A stretch of 50,245 nucleotides of DNA from Pseudomonas sp. NBRC 111124 (GCF_001320245.1 NZ_BCBA01000030.1:1-50245), one strand, 5' to 3'. Shown: positions 1 through 9,564, counted from the stretch's first letter. Notes: a model not told the origin generated them from the sequence alone. Numbers and translations: made by a program.

Positions 1-79
1 TTTGCCCGCGAACAGGCCGGCACATCTGACACATATCCGCACCTTGTCAGCCTCGCCACCTGGCGCCACACTATCCTCC

Positions 80-649
80 ATGAAAACCCTCACCCCGAGC
101 TACCTCAAGCATCAGTTCCTGATCGCCATGCCGCACATGGCCGATCCGAACTTTGCCCAGACCCTCACGTACATCGTCGAGCACAACGCCAATGGCGCCA
201 TGGGCTTGGTGGTCAACCGACCACAGGAGCTGAACCTGGCCGACATTCTCGAGCAGTTGCGTCCGGACGAGGTACCTCCAGCCAGCACCTTGCAGGTCCC
301 CATCTACCAGGGTGGCCCGGTGCAGACCGACCGCGGTTTCGTATTGCACAGCAGCGAATGCAGCTACCAGGCCACGGTCGAACTGCAAGGCCTGTCGCTG
401 TCCACGTCGCAGGACGTGCTGTTTGCCATCTCCGAAGGTGTGGGGCCGCAAAAAAGCCTGATCACCCTGGGTTATGCCGGCTGGGAAGCGGGCCAGCTGG
501 AAGCTGAACTGGCTGACAACGCCTGGCTCAACTGCCCGTTCGACCCGGAGATCCTCTTCGGCATGGCCAGCGAACAGCGCCTGAGCGCCGCAGCCCGCAG
601 CCTGGGGATCAACCTCAGCTTGCTGACCAGCCAGGCGGGGCACGCCTGA
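80..649 (+). CDS. yqgE: YqgE/AlgH family protein (UPF0301)
   Basis: A 189-residue protein of the YqgE/AlgH (UPF0301) family. The biochemical role is not established; in Pseudomonas the name AlgH comes from an effect on alginate expression. The N-terminus MKTLTPSYLKHQFLIAMPHM and the following segments with GAMGLVVNRP and YQGGPVQTDRGFVLH are typical of the family, and the length is close to the usual 185-190. An open frame continues upstream to the window edge, but the family N-terminus begins at this ATG. The stop overlaps the start of ruvX by one base (TGATG), so the two are translationally coupled, a pairing seen across gammaproteobacteria. Bases 1-79 hold no feature I can assign. Confidence 0.93.
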   Translation: MKTLTPSYLKHQFLIAMPHMADPNFAQTLTYIVEHNANGAMGLVVNRPQELNLADILEQLRPDEVPPASTLQVPIYQGGPVQTDRGFVLHSSECSYQATVELQGLSLSTSQDVLFAISEGVGPQKSLITLGYAGWEAGQLEAELADNAWLNCPFDPEILFGMASEQRLSAAARSLGINLSLLTSQAGHA

Positions 650-1086
650 TGGCCGAACCAAACCCTCAGTTACGCCTACTGCTGGGCTTCGACTACGGCA
701 CCAAACAGATTGGCGTCGCCGTCGGCCAGGTGGTTACCGGCCAGGCCCGCGAGCTGTGCACCCTGAAGGCACAGAACGGCGTGCCGGACTGGGCCCAGGT
801 GGAAAAGCTCATCAGCGAGTGGAAGCCCGATGCCATCGTCGTCGGCCTGCCGCTGAACATGGACGGCACGCCGAGCGACATGAGCGAGCGCGCGGAAAAA
901 TTCGCCCGCCGCCTGAACGGCCGCTTCAACCTGCCCGTGCACACCCACGACGAACGCCTGACCACCTTCGAGGCCAAAGGCGAGCGCCTGGCCCGTGGTG
1001 GCCAGCGCGGCAGCTACCGTGACAACCCGGTCGACGCCATCGCCGCCGCCCTGCTGCTGCAAGGCTGGCTGGAGGCCAATACCTGA
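649..1086 (+). CDS. ruvX: Putative pre-16S rRNA nuclease / Holliday junction resolvase-like YqgF
   Basis: A 145-residue YqgF/RuvX protein with an RNase H-like fold. In E. coli it processes the 5' end of pre-16S rRNA; the family was first annotated as a Holliday junction resolvase. Visible signatures are the first acidic strand [16 protein letters not shown] (about residues 10-26), the middle [12 protein letters not shown] (about 63-74), HDERLTT, and the C-terminal acidic motif [16 protein letters not shown]. All the usual acidic positions appear present. It starts inside the yqgE stop codon and is followed after 59 bases by pyrR, so it probably shares a transcript with the pyrimidine genes. 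Which activity it has here cannot be told from sequence. Confidence 0.93.
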   Translation: MAEPNPQLRLLLGFDYGTKQIGVAVGQVVTGQARELCTLKAQNGVPDWAQVEKLISEWKPDAIVVGLPLNMDGTPSDMSERAEKFARRLNGRFNLPVHTHDERLTTFEAKGERLARGGQRGSYRDNPVDAIAAALLLQGWLEANT

Positions 1087-1145
1087 TCTTTCCGCGTCTA
1101 CGTCGGGGCAATCACAACGCCCCCGGCGCCCCCAGGAGATACGCA

Positions 1146-1664
1146 ATGAGCCTACCCAATCCCGCCGAGCTGATCCGGCAGATGGCTATCGACCTTCGCG
1201 CCCATCTGGCCCGCCGCAACATCACCGAGCCACGCTTCATCGGCATCCGCACCGGCGGCGTCTGGATTGCCCAGGCTTTGCAGAAAGAAATGGCCGACCA
1301 GAGCCCGCTCGGCACCCTGGACGTGTCGTTCTATCGCGATGACTTCAGCCAGAACGGCCTGCACCCGCAGGTGCGCCCGTCAGAGCTGCCGTTCGAGGTC
1401 GAAGGCCAGCACCTGGTGCTGATCGACGACGTGCTGATGAGCGGCCGCACCATCCGCGCCGCCCTCAATGAACTGTTCGACTATGGCCGCCCGGCCAGTG
1501 TCACCTTGGTCTGCCTGCTCGACCTGGATGCCGGCGAACTGCCGATCCGTCCCAATGTGCTCGGCGCCACCCTGTCGCTGGCTGCCCATGAACGGGTAAA
1601 ATTGACCGGACCCGCGCCGCTCGCCCTCGAGCGCCAGGACCTCGCCACCGCTTCCGCCCTTTAA
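1146..1664 (+). CDS. pyrR: Bifunctional pyr operon regulator / uracil phosphoribosyltransferase PyrR
   Basis: A 172-residue PRTase-fold protein of the PyrR family. Residues around 35-50 read [15 protein letters not shown], and the PRPP-binding loop is [20 protein letters not shown] near residues 90-110. The length fits PyrR. The family binds RNA or acts as a uracil phosphoribosyltransferase in Bacillus; in Pseudomonas it heads a pyrRBC' operon and has been linked to control of that operon, by a mechanism I cannot see in the DNA. The ribosome site AGGAGA lies just before the ATG. pyrB starts 13 bases after its stop, which supports cotranscription. No attenuator-like hairpin stands out in the 59 bases before it. 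Confidence 0.92.
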   Translation: MSLPNPAELIRQMAIDLRAHLARRNITEPRFIGIRTGGVWIAQALQKEMADQSPLGTLDVSFYRDDFSQNGLHPQVRPSELPFEVEGQHLVLIDDVLMSGRTIRAALNELFDYGRPASVTLVCLLDLDAGELPIRPNVLGATLSLAAHERVKLTGPAPLALERQDLATASAL

Positions 1665-1677
1665 GAGTCCCCTCGCG

Positions 1678-2682
1678 ATGACGCCAATCGACGCCAAGCG
1701 CCCGCTGCAGCTCAATGATCAGGGCCAGCTGCGCCACTTCCTCTCGCTCGACGGTTTGCCCCGCGAACTGCTCACCGAGATCCTCGACACCGCCGACTCG
1801 TTCCTCGAAGTCGGCGCCCGGGCCGTGAAGAAAGTCCCGTTGCTGCGCGGCAAGACCGTGTGCAACGTGTTCTTCGAGAACTCGACCCGCACCCGCACCA
1901 CCTTCGAACTGGCCGCCCAGCGCCTGTCGGCCGACGTGATCAGCCTGAACGTGTCGACCTCCTCGACCAGCAAGGGCGAGACCCTGTTCGACACCCTGCG
2001 CAACCTCGAAGCCATGGCCGCCGACATGTTCGTCGTGCGCCACTCCGACTCTGGTGCCGCGCACTTCATCGCTGAGCACGTGTGCCCGGATGTTGCGGTG
2101 ATCAACGGTGGTGACGGCCGCCACGCGCACCCGACCCAGGGCATGCTCGACATGCTGACCATCCGCCGCCACAAGGGTAGTTTCGAGAACCTCTCGGTGG
2201 CGATCGTCGGCGACATCCTGCACTCGCGCGTGGCCCGTTCGGACATGCTGGCGCTGAAGGCGCTGGGCTGCCCGGACATCCGCGTGATCGGCCCGAAAAC
2301 CCTGATCCCGATCGGTATCGAGCAGTACGGCGTGAAGGTCTACACCGACCTCGCCGAAGGCCTGAAGGACGTCGACGTGGTGATCATGCTACGCCTGCAA
2401 CGTGAACGCATGGCCGGCGGCCTGCTGCCCAGCGAAGGCGAGTTCTACCGCCTGTTTGGCCTGACCACCGCACGCCTGGCCGGCGCCAAGCCCGATGCCA
2501 TCGTCATGCACCCAGGCCCGATCAACCGTGGCGTGGAAATTGAATCGGCGGTGGCCGACGGCAAACACTCGGTGATTCTCAACCAGGTCACCTACGGCAT
2601 CGCCGTGCGCATGGCTGTGCTGTCCATGGCCATGAGCGGGCAGAACGCGCAACGTCAACTCGACCAGGAGAACGCCCAGTGA
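1678..2682 (+). CDS. pyrB: Aspartate carbamoyltransferase catalytic subunit
   Basis: A 334-residue aspartate carbamoyltransferase, which condenses carbamoyl phosphate with aspartate in the second step of pyrimidine synthesis. The carbamoyl phosphate-binding motif STRTRTTFE is at about residues 68-76, the loop [10 protein letters not shown] near 97-106, [10 protein letters not shown] near 145, and the late MHPGPINRG motif near 280. The N-terminus has the extension seen in Pseudomonas ATCases, which form a dodecamer with a non-catalytic dihydroorotase-like subunit. That subunit is encoded immediately downstream, overlapping by four bases (ATGA-type junction). No pyrI regulatory subunit is present, as expected for this class. 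Confidence 0.96.
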   Translation: MTPIDAKRPLQLNDQGQLRHFLSLDGLPRELLTEILDTADSFLEVGARAVKKVPLLRGKTVCNVFFENSTRTRTTFELAAQRLSADVISLNVSTSSTSKGETLFDTLRNLEAMAADMFVVRHSDSGAAHFIAEHVCPDVAVINGGDGRHAHPTQGMLDMLTIRRHKGSFENLSVAIVGDILHSRVARSDMLALKALGCPDIRVIGPKTLIPIGIEQYGVKVYTDLAEGLKDVDVVIMLRLQRERMAGGLLPSEGEFYRLFGLTTARLAGAKPDAIVMHPGPINRGVEIESAVADGKHSVILNQVTYGIAVRMAVLSMAMSGQNAQRQLDQENAQ

Positions 2683-3950
2683 CCATCAGCATTCTTGGCG
2701 CCCGGGTGATCGACCCTGCCAGCGGCCTGGACCAGGTCACCGACCTGCACCTGGACGGCGGGCGCATTGCCGCCATCGGCGCCGCCCCAGCCGGCTTCAG
2801 CGCCAGCCGCACGATCGAAGCTGACGGCCTGATCGCCGCGCCGGGTCTGGTCGACCTTGGCGTCTCGCTGCGCGAACCGGGTTACAGCCGCAAAGGCTCG
2901 ATCGCCAGTGAAACCCGCGCCGCCGTAGCCGGCGGTGTCACCAGCCTGTGCTGCCCGCCGCAGACCAAGCCGGTGCTGGACACCTCGGCCGTGGCCGAGC
3001 TGATCCTCGACCGCGCACGGGAAGCGGCCAACAGCAAGGTCTACCCGATCGGCGCCCTGACCAAGGGCCTGGAAGGCGAGCAACTGGCCGAACTGGTGGC
3101 CCTGCGCGATACCGGTTGCGTGGCCTTCGGCAACGGCCTGAAAGAGATCCCCAACAACCGTACCCTGGCCCGCGCCCTGGAGTACGCCGCCACCTTCGAC
3201 CTGACCGTGGTGTTCCACTCCCAGGACCGCGATCTGGCCCAGGGCGGCCTGGCCCACGAAGGCGCCATGGCCAGCTTCCTCGGCCTGCCGGGCATCCCGG
3301 AAAGCGCCGAAACCGTGGCCCTGGCGCGCAACCTGCTACTGGTGGAACAGTCTGGCGTGCGTGCGCACTTCACCCAGATCACCAGTGCCCGCGGCGCACA
3401 GCTGATCGAACAGGCTCAACAACGTGGCCTGCCGGTGACCGCCGATGTGGCGCTCTACCAGCTGATCCTCACCGACGAATCGCTGCGTGAGTTTTCCAGC
3501 CTGTACCATGTGCAGCCACCGCTGCGCACCGCCGCCGACCGCGACGGCCTGCGCGCGGCGGTGAAGTCGGGTGTGATCAATGCGATCTCGAGCCACCACC
3601 AGCCCCACGAGCGTGATGCCAAGCTGGCACCGTTCGGCGCCACCGAACCGGGCATCAGCAGCGTCGAACTGCTGCTGCCGCTGGCCATGACCCTGGTCGA
3701 GGACGGCCTGCTCGACCTGCCGACTCTGCTCGCCCGCCTGAGCAGCGGCCCCGCCAAGGCCATGCGCCTGCCGGCCGGTGAACTGAAAGTCGGCGGCGCG
3801 GCCGACCTGGTGCTGTTCGACGCCAAGGCCTCGACGATTGCCGGCGAGCAATGGCTGTCGCGTGGCGACAACTGCCCGTTCATCGGCCACTGCCTGCCGG
3901 CGGCCGTGCGTTATACCTTGGTCGATGGGCATGTCTGCCACCAGGCCTGA
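2679..3950 (+). CDS. pyrC': Dihydroorotase-like non-catalytic ATCase subunit PyrC'
   Basis: A 423-residue dihydroorotase homolog (also called PyrX). The canonical metal motif D-x-H-x-H before LREPG reads [10 protein letters not shown] at residues 59-68, so both histidines are missing (Gly61, Ser63). The late catalytic motif normally read as TDHxPH is SSHHQPH, with His306 where the catalytic Asp belongs. These losses are direct from sequence. In P. putida such a subunit is known to be catalytically inactive and to support assembly of the PyrB dodecamer, and the four-base overlap with pyrB fits a 1:1 structural partner. A functional dihydroorotase must therefore be encoded outside this window. 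Initiation appears to be at the GTG following the pyrB end (GTGACCATCAGC). Confidence 0.93.
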   Translation: MTISILGARVIDPASGLDQVTDLHLDGGRIAAIGAAPAGFSASRTIEADGLIAAPGLVDLGVSLREPGYSRKGSIASETRAAVAGGVTSLCCPPQTKPVLDTSAVAELILDRAREAANSKVYPIGALTKGLEGEQLAELVALRDTGCVAFGNGLKEIPNNRTLARALEYAATFDLTVVFHSQDRDLAQGGLAHEGAMASFLGLPGIPESAETVALARNLLLVEQSGVRAHFTQITSARGAQLIEQAQQRGLPVTADVALYQLILTDESLREFSSLYHVQPPLRTAADRDGLRAAVKSGVINAISSHHQPHERDAKLAPFGATEPGISSVELLLPLAMTLVEDGLLDLPTLLARLSSGPAKAMRLPAGELKVGGAADLVLFDAKASTIAGEQWLSRGDNCPFIGHCLPAAVRYTLVDGHVCHQA

Positions 3951-3958
3951 GTAAGGCC

Positions 3959-4035
3959 CTTCGCGGGCTCGCCCGCTCCCACAGGCTCAGCGCAGGCCAT
4001 GGCCTTGCGACAAACCTGTGGGGGCGGGACCTGCC
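3959..4035. repeat. REP-like inverted pair after pyrC'
   Basis: A copy of the P. putida-type REP motif (tcgcgggctcgcccgctccc, 3961-3980) is followed by a degraded inverted copy (cctgtgggggcgggacctgcc, 4015-4035). Together they can fold into a hairpin between pyrC' and hslV. The same core recurs at five other places in the window. It probably marks the end of the pyr transcript, but no T-tract is present. Confidence 0.7.
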
Positions 4036-4133
4036 AAGCGCGACCATTCATCCCCCGCGGTTGAAATCTTGCCCCCCACCCCCATATGAGTCTGCATCAG
4101 GCAATTTTGCCCCGCTGCGTGGAGACTCTCCCC

Positions 4134-4664
4134 TTGACCACCATCGTTTCTGTCCGCCGTAACGGCAAAGTCGTCATGGGCGGCGACGGCCAGGTATCCC
4201 TCGGCAACACCGTGATGAAAGGCAACGCCAAAAAAGTCCGTCGCCTGTACAACGGCGAAGTGATCGCCGGTTTCGCCGGTGCCACCGCCGACGCCTTCAC
4301 CCTGTTCGAGCGCTTCGAAGCCCAGCTGCAGAAACACTCCGGCCACCTGGTGCGTGCCGCCGTCGAACTGGCCAAGGAATGGCGTACCGACCGCTCCCTG
4401 AGCCGCCTGGAAGCCATGCTGGCCGTGGCCAACAAGGACGCATCGCTGATCATCACCGGCAACGGTGACGTGGTCGAACCCGAAGACGGCCTGATCGCCA
4501 TGGGGTCCGGCGGCGGCTACGCCCAAGCCGCGGCCCGCGCCCTGCTGAACAAGACTGACCTGTCGGCCCGGGAAATCACCGAGGCCGCCCTGAACATCGC
4601 CGGCGACATCTGCGTGTTCACCAACCACAACCTGACCATCGAGGAGCAGGACCTGGCCGAGTGA
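4134..4664 (+). CDS. hslV: ATP-dependent protease peptidase subunit HslV
   Basis: A 176-residue proteasome-like threonine peptidase that partners with the HslU ATPase. I chose the TTG start at 4134 over the in-frame ATG at 4086. The family begins (M)[12 protein letters not shown], with the first Thr becoming the catalytic nucleophile after Met removal, and a GGAGA ribosome site lies at 4121-4125, eight bases before TTG. The upstream start would add 16 residues and bury Thr1. [20 protein letters not shown] and the [15 protein letters not shown] segment are typical, and the length matches the usual 174-177. hslU follows after 76 bases that contain a terminator-like hairpin. Confidence 0.95.
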   Translation: MTTIVSVRRNGKVVMGGDGQVSLGNTVMKGNAKKVRRLYNGEVIAGFAGATADAFTLFERFEAQLQKHSGHLVRAAVELAKEWRTDRSLSRLEAMLAVANKDASLIITGNGDVVEPEDGLIAMGSGGGYAQAAARALLNKTDLSAREITEAALNIAGDICVFTNHNLTIEEQDLAE

Positions 4665-4678
4665 TCAGCTGTTCTGGC

Positions 4679-4703
4679 GCCCCATCCCGGCGGTGGGGCT
4701 TTT
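4679..4703 (+). terminator. Hairpin with short T-run between hslV and hslU
   Basis: GCCCCA (4679-4684) and TGGGGC (4694-4699) form a six-pair stem with a nine-base loop, followed by TTTT at 4700-4703. It resembles a weak intrinsic terminator or attenuator that could make hslU less abundant than hslV. This is inferred from base pairing only. Confidence 0.45.
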
Positions 4704-4740
4704 CCACGCTGACACACTCTGCCTCAGGACCGTATTGATC

Positions 4741-6084
4741 ATGTCCATGACCCCCCGCGAGATCGTTCACGAACTCAACCGCCACATCATCGGCCAGGAC
4801 GACGCCAAGCGCGCCGTCGCCATCGCCCTGCGCAACCGCTGGCGCCGGATGCAGCTCCCCGCCGAGCTGCGTGCCGAGGTGACGCCGAAGAACATCCTGA
4901 TGATCGGCCCTACCGGCGTCGGCAAGACCGAAATCGCCCGCCGCCTGGCCAAACTGGCCAACGCGCCGTTCCTCAAGGTCGAAGCCACCAAGTTCACCGA
5001 AGTGGGCTACGTTGGCCGCGACGTCGAGTCGATCATCCGTGACCTGGCCGATGCCGCGCTGAAGATGCTGCGCGAGCAGGAAATCGTCCGTGTGCGCCAC
5101 CGCGCCGAAGACGCCGCCGAAGACCGCATCCTCGACGCCCTGCTGCCCCAGGCACGGGCCAGCAGTTTCAGCGAGGAAGCCGCACAGACCAGCACCGATT
5201 CCAACACCCGTCAGCTGTTCCGCAAGCGTCTGCGCGAAGGCCAGCTGGACGACAAGGAAATCGAGATCGAGGTTGCCGAGAACACCGGCGTCGAAATCGC
5301 CGCGCCACCCGGCATGGAAGAGATGACCAACCAGCTGCAGAGCCTGTTCGCCAACATGGGCAAGGGCAAGCGCAAGAGCCGCAAGCTGAAGGTCAAGGAA
5401 GCGCTGAAGATGGTGCGCGACGAAGAAGCCAGCCGCCTGGTCAACGAGGAAGAGCTCAAGGCCAAGGCGCTGGAAGCGGTCGAGCAGCACGGTATCGTGT
5501 TCATCGACGAAATCGACAAGGTGGCCAAGCGTGGCAACGTCGGCGGTGCCGATGTATCCCGTGAAGGCGTGCAGCGCGACCTGCTGCCGCTGATCGAAGG
5601 CTGCACCGTCAACACCAAGCTGGGCATGGTCAAGACCGACCACATCCTGTTCATTGCGTCCGGTGCGTTCCACCTGAGCAAGCCGAGCGACCTGGTGCCG
5701 GAGCTGCAAGGCCGCCTGCCAATTCGTGTCGAGCTCAAGGCGCTGACCCCGGAAGACTTCGAGCGCATCCTGCAAGAGCCACACGCCTCGCTGACTGAGC
5801 AGTACAGCGCGCTGCTGAAAACCGAAGGCCTGAACATCGAGTTCGCTGCCGACGGCATCAAACGCTTGGCCGAGATCGCCTACCAGGTCAACGAGAAGAC
5901 CGAGAACATCGGTGCCCGCCGCCTGCACACCCTGCTCGAGCGCCTGCTCGAAGAGGTGTCGTTCAGTGCCGGTGACCTGGCCAGCACCCACGACGAAGCA
6001 CCGATCATCATCGATGCCGCGTATGTGAACGGCCACCTGGGTGAGCTGGCGCAGAACGAAGACCTGTCGCGCTACATCCTGTAA
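4741..6084 (+). CDS. hslU: ATP-dependent protease ATPase subunit HslU
   Basis: A 447-residue AAA+ unfoldase (ClpY) that feeds substrates to HslV. It starts [20 protein letters not shown]; the longer in-frame start at 4693 adds residues foreign to the family. Walker [10 protein letters not shown] is near residues 56-64, and Walker B VFIDEID near 250-256, after the variable I-domain (about 110-240). Sensor regions follow ([25 protein letters not shown]), and the C-terminus LSRYIL matches the conserved tail that docks into HslV. The length of about 447 is typical. A strong GC hairpin lies directly after the stop. Confidence 0.97.
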   Translation: MSMTPREIVHELNRHIIGQDDAKRAVAIALRNRWRRMQLPAELRAEVTPKNILMIGPTGVGKTEIARRLAKLANAPFLKVEATKFTEVGYVGRDVESIIRDLADAALKMLREQEIVRVRHRAEDAAEDRILDALLPQARASSFSEEAAQTSTDSNTRQLFRKRLREGQLDDKEIEIEVAENTGVEIAAPPGMEEMTNQLQSLFANMGKGKRKSRKLKVKEALKMVRDEEASRLVNEEELKAKALEAVEQHGIVFIDEIDKVAKRGNVGGADVSREGVQRDLLPLIEGCTVNTKLGMVKTDHILFIASGAFHLSKPSDLVPELQGRLPIRVELKALTPEDFERILQEPHASLTEQYSALLKTEGLNIEFAADGIKRLAEIAYQVNEKTENIGARRLHTLLERLLEEVSFSAGDLASTHDEAPIIIDAAYVNGHLGELAQNEDLSRYIL

Positions 6085-6092
6085 AACCGCAC

Positions 6093-6111
6093 GGGGCCGC
6101 TTCGCGGCCCC
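6093..6111 (+). terminator. GC hairpin after hslU
   Basis: GGGGCCGC and GCGGCCCC pair perfectly around a three-base loop (ttc), nine bases after the hslU stop. The T-tract is poor (cttgc), so termination may be partial, with readthrough into the DUF971 gene possible. Confidence 0.55.
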
Positions 6112-6171
6112 CTTGCACAATGGCCTGAATCACTCGAAGCTTGCACCATCCGCTCCCGAGAGATTCAGACC

Positions 6172-6549
6172 ATGGCCCGCCTGCCCACCGCCATCAACCT
6201 GCACAAAGCCTCCAAGACCCTCAGCCTCACTTACGCCCCGGGCGAGGTCTATCAGCTGCCCGCCGAATTCCTGCGGGTGCACTCCCCCTCCGCCGAGGTC
6301 CAGGGCCACGGCAACCCCATCCTGCAATTTGGCAAGATCAACGTCGGCCTCATCGGCCTGGAGCCTGCCGGCCAATATGCACTGAAACTGACCTTCGACG
6401 ACGGCCATGACAGCGGCCTGTTCACTTGGGAATACCTTGAGCAGCTGTGCCTGCGCCAGCAGCAGTTGTGGGCCGAGTATCTCGATGAACTGCACAAGGC
6501 CGGCAAGTCCCGCGACCCAGCCGAATCGGTGGTCAAACTCATGCTCTAG
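6172..6549 (+). CDS. DUF971 (gamma-butyrobetaine hydroxylase-like N-terminal domain) protein
   Basis: A 125-residue protein of the DUF971 family, which corresponds to the small N-terminal domain of gamma-butyrobetaine hydroxylases and also occurs alone in proteobacteria. It begins MARLPTAINLHKASKTLSLTY, and has YQLPAEFLRVHSPSAEVQGHG, then PAGQYALKLTFDDGHDSGLFTWEYL near residues 65-90, where the family signature D-G-H-x-S/T-G-I/L-Y/F-x-W-xxL is recognisable. No catalytic oxygenase domain is attached. In Pseudomonas it lies between hslU and phaC1, which suggests positional conservation but gives no function. An ATG preceded by GAGAG supports the start. Confidence 0.88.
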   Translation: MARLPTAINLHKASKTLSLTYAPGEVYQLPAEFLRVHSPSAEVQGHGNPILQFGKINVGLIGLEPAGQYALKLTFDDGHDSGLFTWEYLEQLCLRQQQLWAEYLDELHKAGKSRDPAESVVKLML

Positions 6550-6901
6550 CTCAAGCCCTCCAGGCTTTAGAGCGCATTTTCTAATCTCATCTGTTTGAAT
6601 GCCTTACAGACAACTCTTGAACGGGCTGTCTTGCGCATTACATGAAAGTCGGGTAACCAATGGAGCTGGCAAGTTCCCTGCATCGCCTCGAAGGCAATCA
6701 GGCACTGGCCGGTATGTAAAGGTCGCGAGCGAAAGCAGGCTGTCTTCACACGTAGAACCTCCGCAGCTCATCGCCAGACACATCCGGCCCGCAGCACCGC
6801 TGTTCCTTATCACTGGTCACCCGAGTAGCAGTACCGGGCTGTCCGCTGTGCCTTGCGCCACAGCAAACCGGTACTCGTCTCAGGACAACGGAGCGTCGTA
6901 G
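6550..6901 (+). promoter_or_regulatory. Upstream regulatory region of phaC1 with sigma-54-like site
   Basis: This 352-base gap has no coding frame I would defend. TGGCAAGTTCCCTGC at 6667-6681 fits the sigma-54 pattern TGGCAC-N5-TTGC: the GG and GC doublets are separated by exactly ten bases and only a few flanking positions differ. A sigma-70-like -35 (TTGAAC, 6617-6622) lies just upstream but lacks a good -10. Nitrogen-responsive control of mcl-PHA synthesis is known in pseudomonads, so the site is plausible, but activator sites are not visible. The phaC1 ribosome site is CGGAG about ten bases before the ATG. Confidence 0.4.
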
Positions 6902-8581
6902 ATGAGTAACAAGAACAACGATGAGTTGCAGCGGCAGGCCTCGGAAAACACCCTGGGCCTGAACCCGGTCATCGGCATCCGCCGCAAGGACCTGCTGAGC
7001 TCTGCGCGTACCGTGCTGCGTCAGGCCGTGCGCCAGCCGCTGCACAGTGCCAAGCATGTGGCGCACTTTGGCCTGGAGCTGAAGAACGTGCTGTTGGGCA
7101 AGTCCAGCCTCGCCCCTGCCGGTGACGACCGTCGCTTCCAGGACCCGGCCTGGAGCAAGAACCCGCTGTACCGCCGTTACCTGCAAACCTACCTGGCCTG
7201 GCGCAAGGAGCTGCAGGACTGGATCGGCGACAGTGACCTGTCGCCCCAGGACATCGCCCGCGGGCAGTTCGTCATCAACCTGATGACCGAGGCCATGGCG
7301 CCGACCAATACCCTGTCCAACCCGGCGGCGGTCAAACGCTTCTTCGAAACCGGCGGCAAGAGCCTGCTGGATGGCCTGTCCAACCTGGCCAAGGACGTGG
7401 TCAACAACGGCGGCATGCCCAGCCAGGTCAACATGGACGCGTTCGAGGTCGGCAAGAACCTTGGCACCAGCGAAGGCGCCGTGGTCTACCGCAACGATGT
7501 GCTGGAGCTGATCCAGTACAGCCCGATCACCGAGCAGGTGCATGCCCGCCCGCTGCTGATAGTGCCCCCCCAGATCAACAAGTTCTACGTCTTCGACCTG
7601 AGCCCGGATAAGAGCCTGGCGCGCTTCTGCCTGCGCTCGCAGCAGCAGACCTTCATCATCAGTTGGCGCAACCCGACCAAGGCCCAGCGCGAGTGGGGCC
7701 TGTCGACCTACATCGATGCATTGAAGGAAGCGGTGGACGCGGTACTGGCAATCACCGGCAGCAAAGACCTGAACATGCTGGGTGCCTGCTCCGGCGGCAT
7801 CACCTGCACGGCACTGGTCGGCCACTACGCCGCGCTGGGTGAACAGAAGGTCAATGCCCTGACCCTGCTGGTCAGCGTGCTCGACACCACGATGGACACC
7901 GAGGTTGCGCTGTTCGTCGACGAGCAGACGCTCGAGGCTGCCAAGCGCCACTCCTACCAGTCCGGGGTGCTCGAAGGCAGCGACATGGCCAAGGTGTTCG
8001 CCTGGATGCGCCCCAACGACCTGATCTGGAATTACTGGGTCAACAATTACCTGCTCGGCAACGAGCCACCCGTGTTCGACATCCTGTTCTGGAACAACGA
8101 CACCACGCGCCTGCCCGCTGCCTTCCACGGCGACCTGATCGAGATGTTCAAGAACAACCCGCTGATCCGCCCGGGTGCCCTGGAAGTGTGCGGCACCGCC
8201 ATCGACCTGAAGAAAGTCCAGTGCGACATCTTCAGCGTCGCGGGCACCTCCGACCACATCACCCCGTGGCAATCGTGCTACCGATCAGCGCACCTGTTCG
8301 GCGGCAAGATCGAGTTCGTGCTGTCCAACAGCGGCCACATCCAGAGCATCCTCAACCCGCCCGGCAACCCCAAGGCCCGCTTCATGACCGGCGCCGACCG
8401 CCCGGGTGACCCGGTGGCCTGGCAGGATAACGCCGAGAAGCATGCCGACTCCTGGTGGTTGCACTGGCAGAGCTGGCTGGGCGAGCGCGCCGGCGAACTG
8501 AAAAAGGCACCCACGCGCCTGGGCAACCGTGCCTATGCCGCCGGCGAGGCTGCACCGGGGACGTACGTCCACGAGCGTTGA
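6902..8581 (+). CDS. phaC1: Class II poly(3-hydroxyalkanoate) synthase 1
   Basis: A 559-residue class II PHA synthase. It polymerises medium-chain-length (R)-3-hydroxyacyl-CoA into granule polyester. The lipase-like box reads GACSGG with the nucleophile Cys296; the other triad members are Asp451 (TSDHITPW) and His479 (NSGHIQS), exactly the class II numbering. The N-terminal PhaC domain with NPLYRRYLQTYLAW and WRNPTKAQREWGLSTY is intact. It starts the phaC1-phaZ-phaC2-phaD cluster, and a hairpin lies between it and phaZ. It is paralogous to phaC2 along its whole length, which suggests an old duplication. Confidence 0.98.
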   Translation: MSNKNNDELQRQASENTLGLNPVIGIRRKDLLSSARTVLRQAVRQPLHSAKHVAHFGLELKNVLLGKSSLAPAGDDRRFQDPAWSKNPLYRRYLQTYLAWRKELQDWIGDSDLSPQDIARGQFVINLMTEAMAPTNTLSNPAAVKRFFETGGKSLLDGLSNLAKDVVNNGGMPSQVNMDAFEVGKNLGTSEGAVVYRNDVLELIQYSPITEQVHARPLLIVPPQINKFYVFDLSPDKSLARFCLRSQQQTFIISWRNPTKAQREWGLSTYIDALKEAVDAVLAITGSKDLNMLGACSGGITCTALVGHYAALGEQKVNALTLLVSVLDTTMDTEVALFVDEQTLEAAKRHSYQSGVLEGSDMAKVFAWMRPNDLIWNYWVNNYLLGNEPPVFDILFWNNDTTRLPAAFHGDLIEMFKNNPLIRPGALEVCGTAIDLKKVQCDIFSVAGTSDHITPWQSCYRSAHLFGGKIEFVLSNSGHIQSILNPPGNPKARFMTGADRPGDPVAWQDNAEKHADSWWLHWQSWLGERAGELKKAPTRLGNRAYAAGEAAPGTYVHER

Positions 8582-8590
8582 GACGCAATG

Positions 8591-8624
8591 CCGTGGCCGC
8601 TTGGAGCGTGCCACGGTACATTTT
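8591..8624 (+). terminator. Intercistronic hairpin between phaC1 and phaZ
   Basis: CCGTGGC (8591-8597) pairs with GCCACGG (8610-8616), followed by a T-run at 8621-8624. A terminator-like structure at this position has been described in related PHA clusters. It would reduce, not abolish, readthrough into phaZ. Confidence 0.6.
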
Positions 8625-8644
8625 CAAGCCACAGAGCCACGCGC

Positions 8645-9496
8645 ATGCCGCTACCCTACATATTCCGCACCGTCGAACTGGACGACCAGTCCATCCGTAC
8701 CGCGGTGCGCCCGGGCAAGCCGCACCTGACGCCACTGCTGATCTTCAACGGCATCGGCGCCAACCTGGAGCTGGTGTTCCCGTTCATCGAAGCACTGGAC
8801 CCGGACCTGGAAGTCATTGCCTTCGACGTCCCCGGCGTCGGAGGTTCGTCCACCCCACGCCATCCGTACCGCTTTCCCGGCTTGGCCAAGCTGACGGCAC
8901 GCATGCTCGACTACCTGGACTACGGCCAGGTCAATGTCATCGGTGTGTCCTGGGGCGGCGCCCTGGCCCAGCAGTTCGCCCACGACTACCCCGAGCGCTG
9001 CAAGAAGCTGGTGCTGGCGGCTACCGCTGCCGGTGCAGTAATGGTGCCGGGCAAACCCAAGGTGCTGTGGATGATGGCCAGCCCCCGGCGCTACGTGCAG
9101 CCATCGCACGTCATCCGCATCGCGCCGCTGATCTATGGCGGCGGTTTTCGCCGCGACCCGGACCTGGCCATGCACCACGCGGCCAAGGTGCGTTCGGGCG
9201 GCAAACTGGGCTACTACTGGCAACTGTTCGCCGGCCTTGGCTGGACCAGCATCCACTGGCTGCACAAGATCCAGCAGCCAACCCTGGTGCTGGCCGGCGA
9301 CGACGACCCGCTGATCCCGCTGATCAACATGCGCCTGTTGGCCTGGCGAATTCCCAATGCCCAGCTACACATTATCGACGACGGCCATCTGTTCCTGATC
9401 ACCCGGGCTGAGGCCGTCGCCCCCATCATCATGAAGTTCCTGCAGCAAGAGCGTCAGCGCGCGGTCATGCACCCCAGTCCGGCCTCTGGTGGCTGA
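8645..9496 (+). CDS. phaZ: Intracellular mcl-PHA depolymerase PhaZ
   Basis: A 283-residue alpha/beta hydrolase that depolymerises stored PHA on the granule. The start ATG (MPLYIFRTVELDD-like N-terminus, here MPLPYIFRTVELDD) gives the 283 residues known for P. putida PhaZ; an earlier in-frame start would add unrelated residues. The nucleophile elbow is GVSWGG with Ser102; Asp221 (AGDDDPLIP) and His248 (DDGHLFLIT) complete the triad, matching positions reported for the P. putida enzyme. GIGANLE near residue 37 supplies the oxyanion region. It lies between the two synthase genes, so synthesis and breakdown enzymes are made together. Confidence 0.97.
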   Translation: MPLPYIFRTVELDDQSIRTAVRPGKPHLTPLLIFNGIGANLELVFPFIEALDPDLEVIAFDVPGVGGSSTPRHPYRFPGLAKLTARMLDYLDYGQVNVIGVSWGGALAQQFAHDYPERCKKLVLAATAAGAVMVPGKPKVLWMMASPRRYVQPSHVIRIAPLIYGGGFRRDPDLAMHHAAKVRSGGKLGYYWQLFAGLGWTSIHWLHKIQQPTLVLAGDDDPLIPLINMRLLAWRIPNAQLHIIDDGHLFLITRAEAVAPIIMKFLQQERQRAVMHPSPASGG

Positions 9497-9564
9497 ATTG
9501 TTGCTTGCTGTTGCACGAGCACGACTGATGAGTACGACCGTGGCCTGACAAGGGAGTTGTTGCC

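Noticed and set aside
1..79. 3' end of an upstream gene
   Set aside because: The stretch is too short to identify a protein; frames 1 and 2 are open without a recognisable motif and frame 3 closes at once.
4086..4133. ATG start for hslV 16 codons upstream
   Set aside because: It would bury the catalytic N-terminal threonine; the TTG at 4134 has a GGAGA site and the conserved N-terminus.
4618..6120. 500-codon minus-strand frame opposite hslU
   Set aside because: Shadow frame; hslU on plus is complete with Walker motifs.
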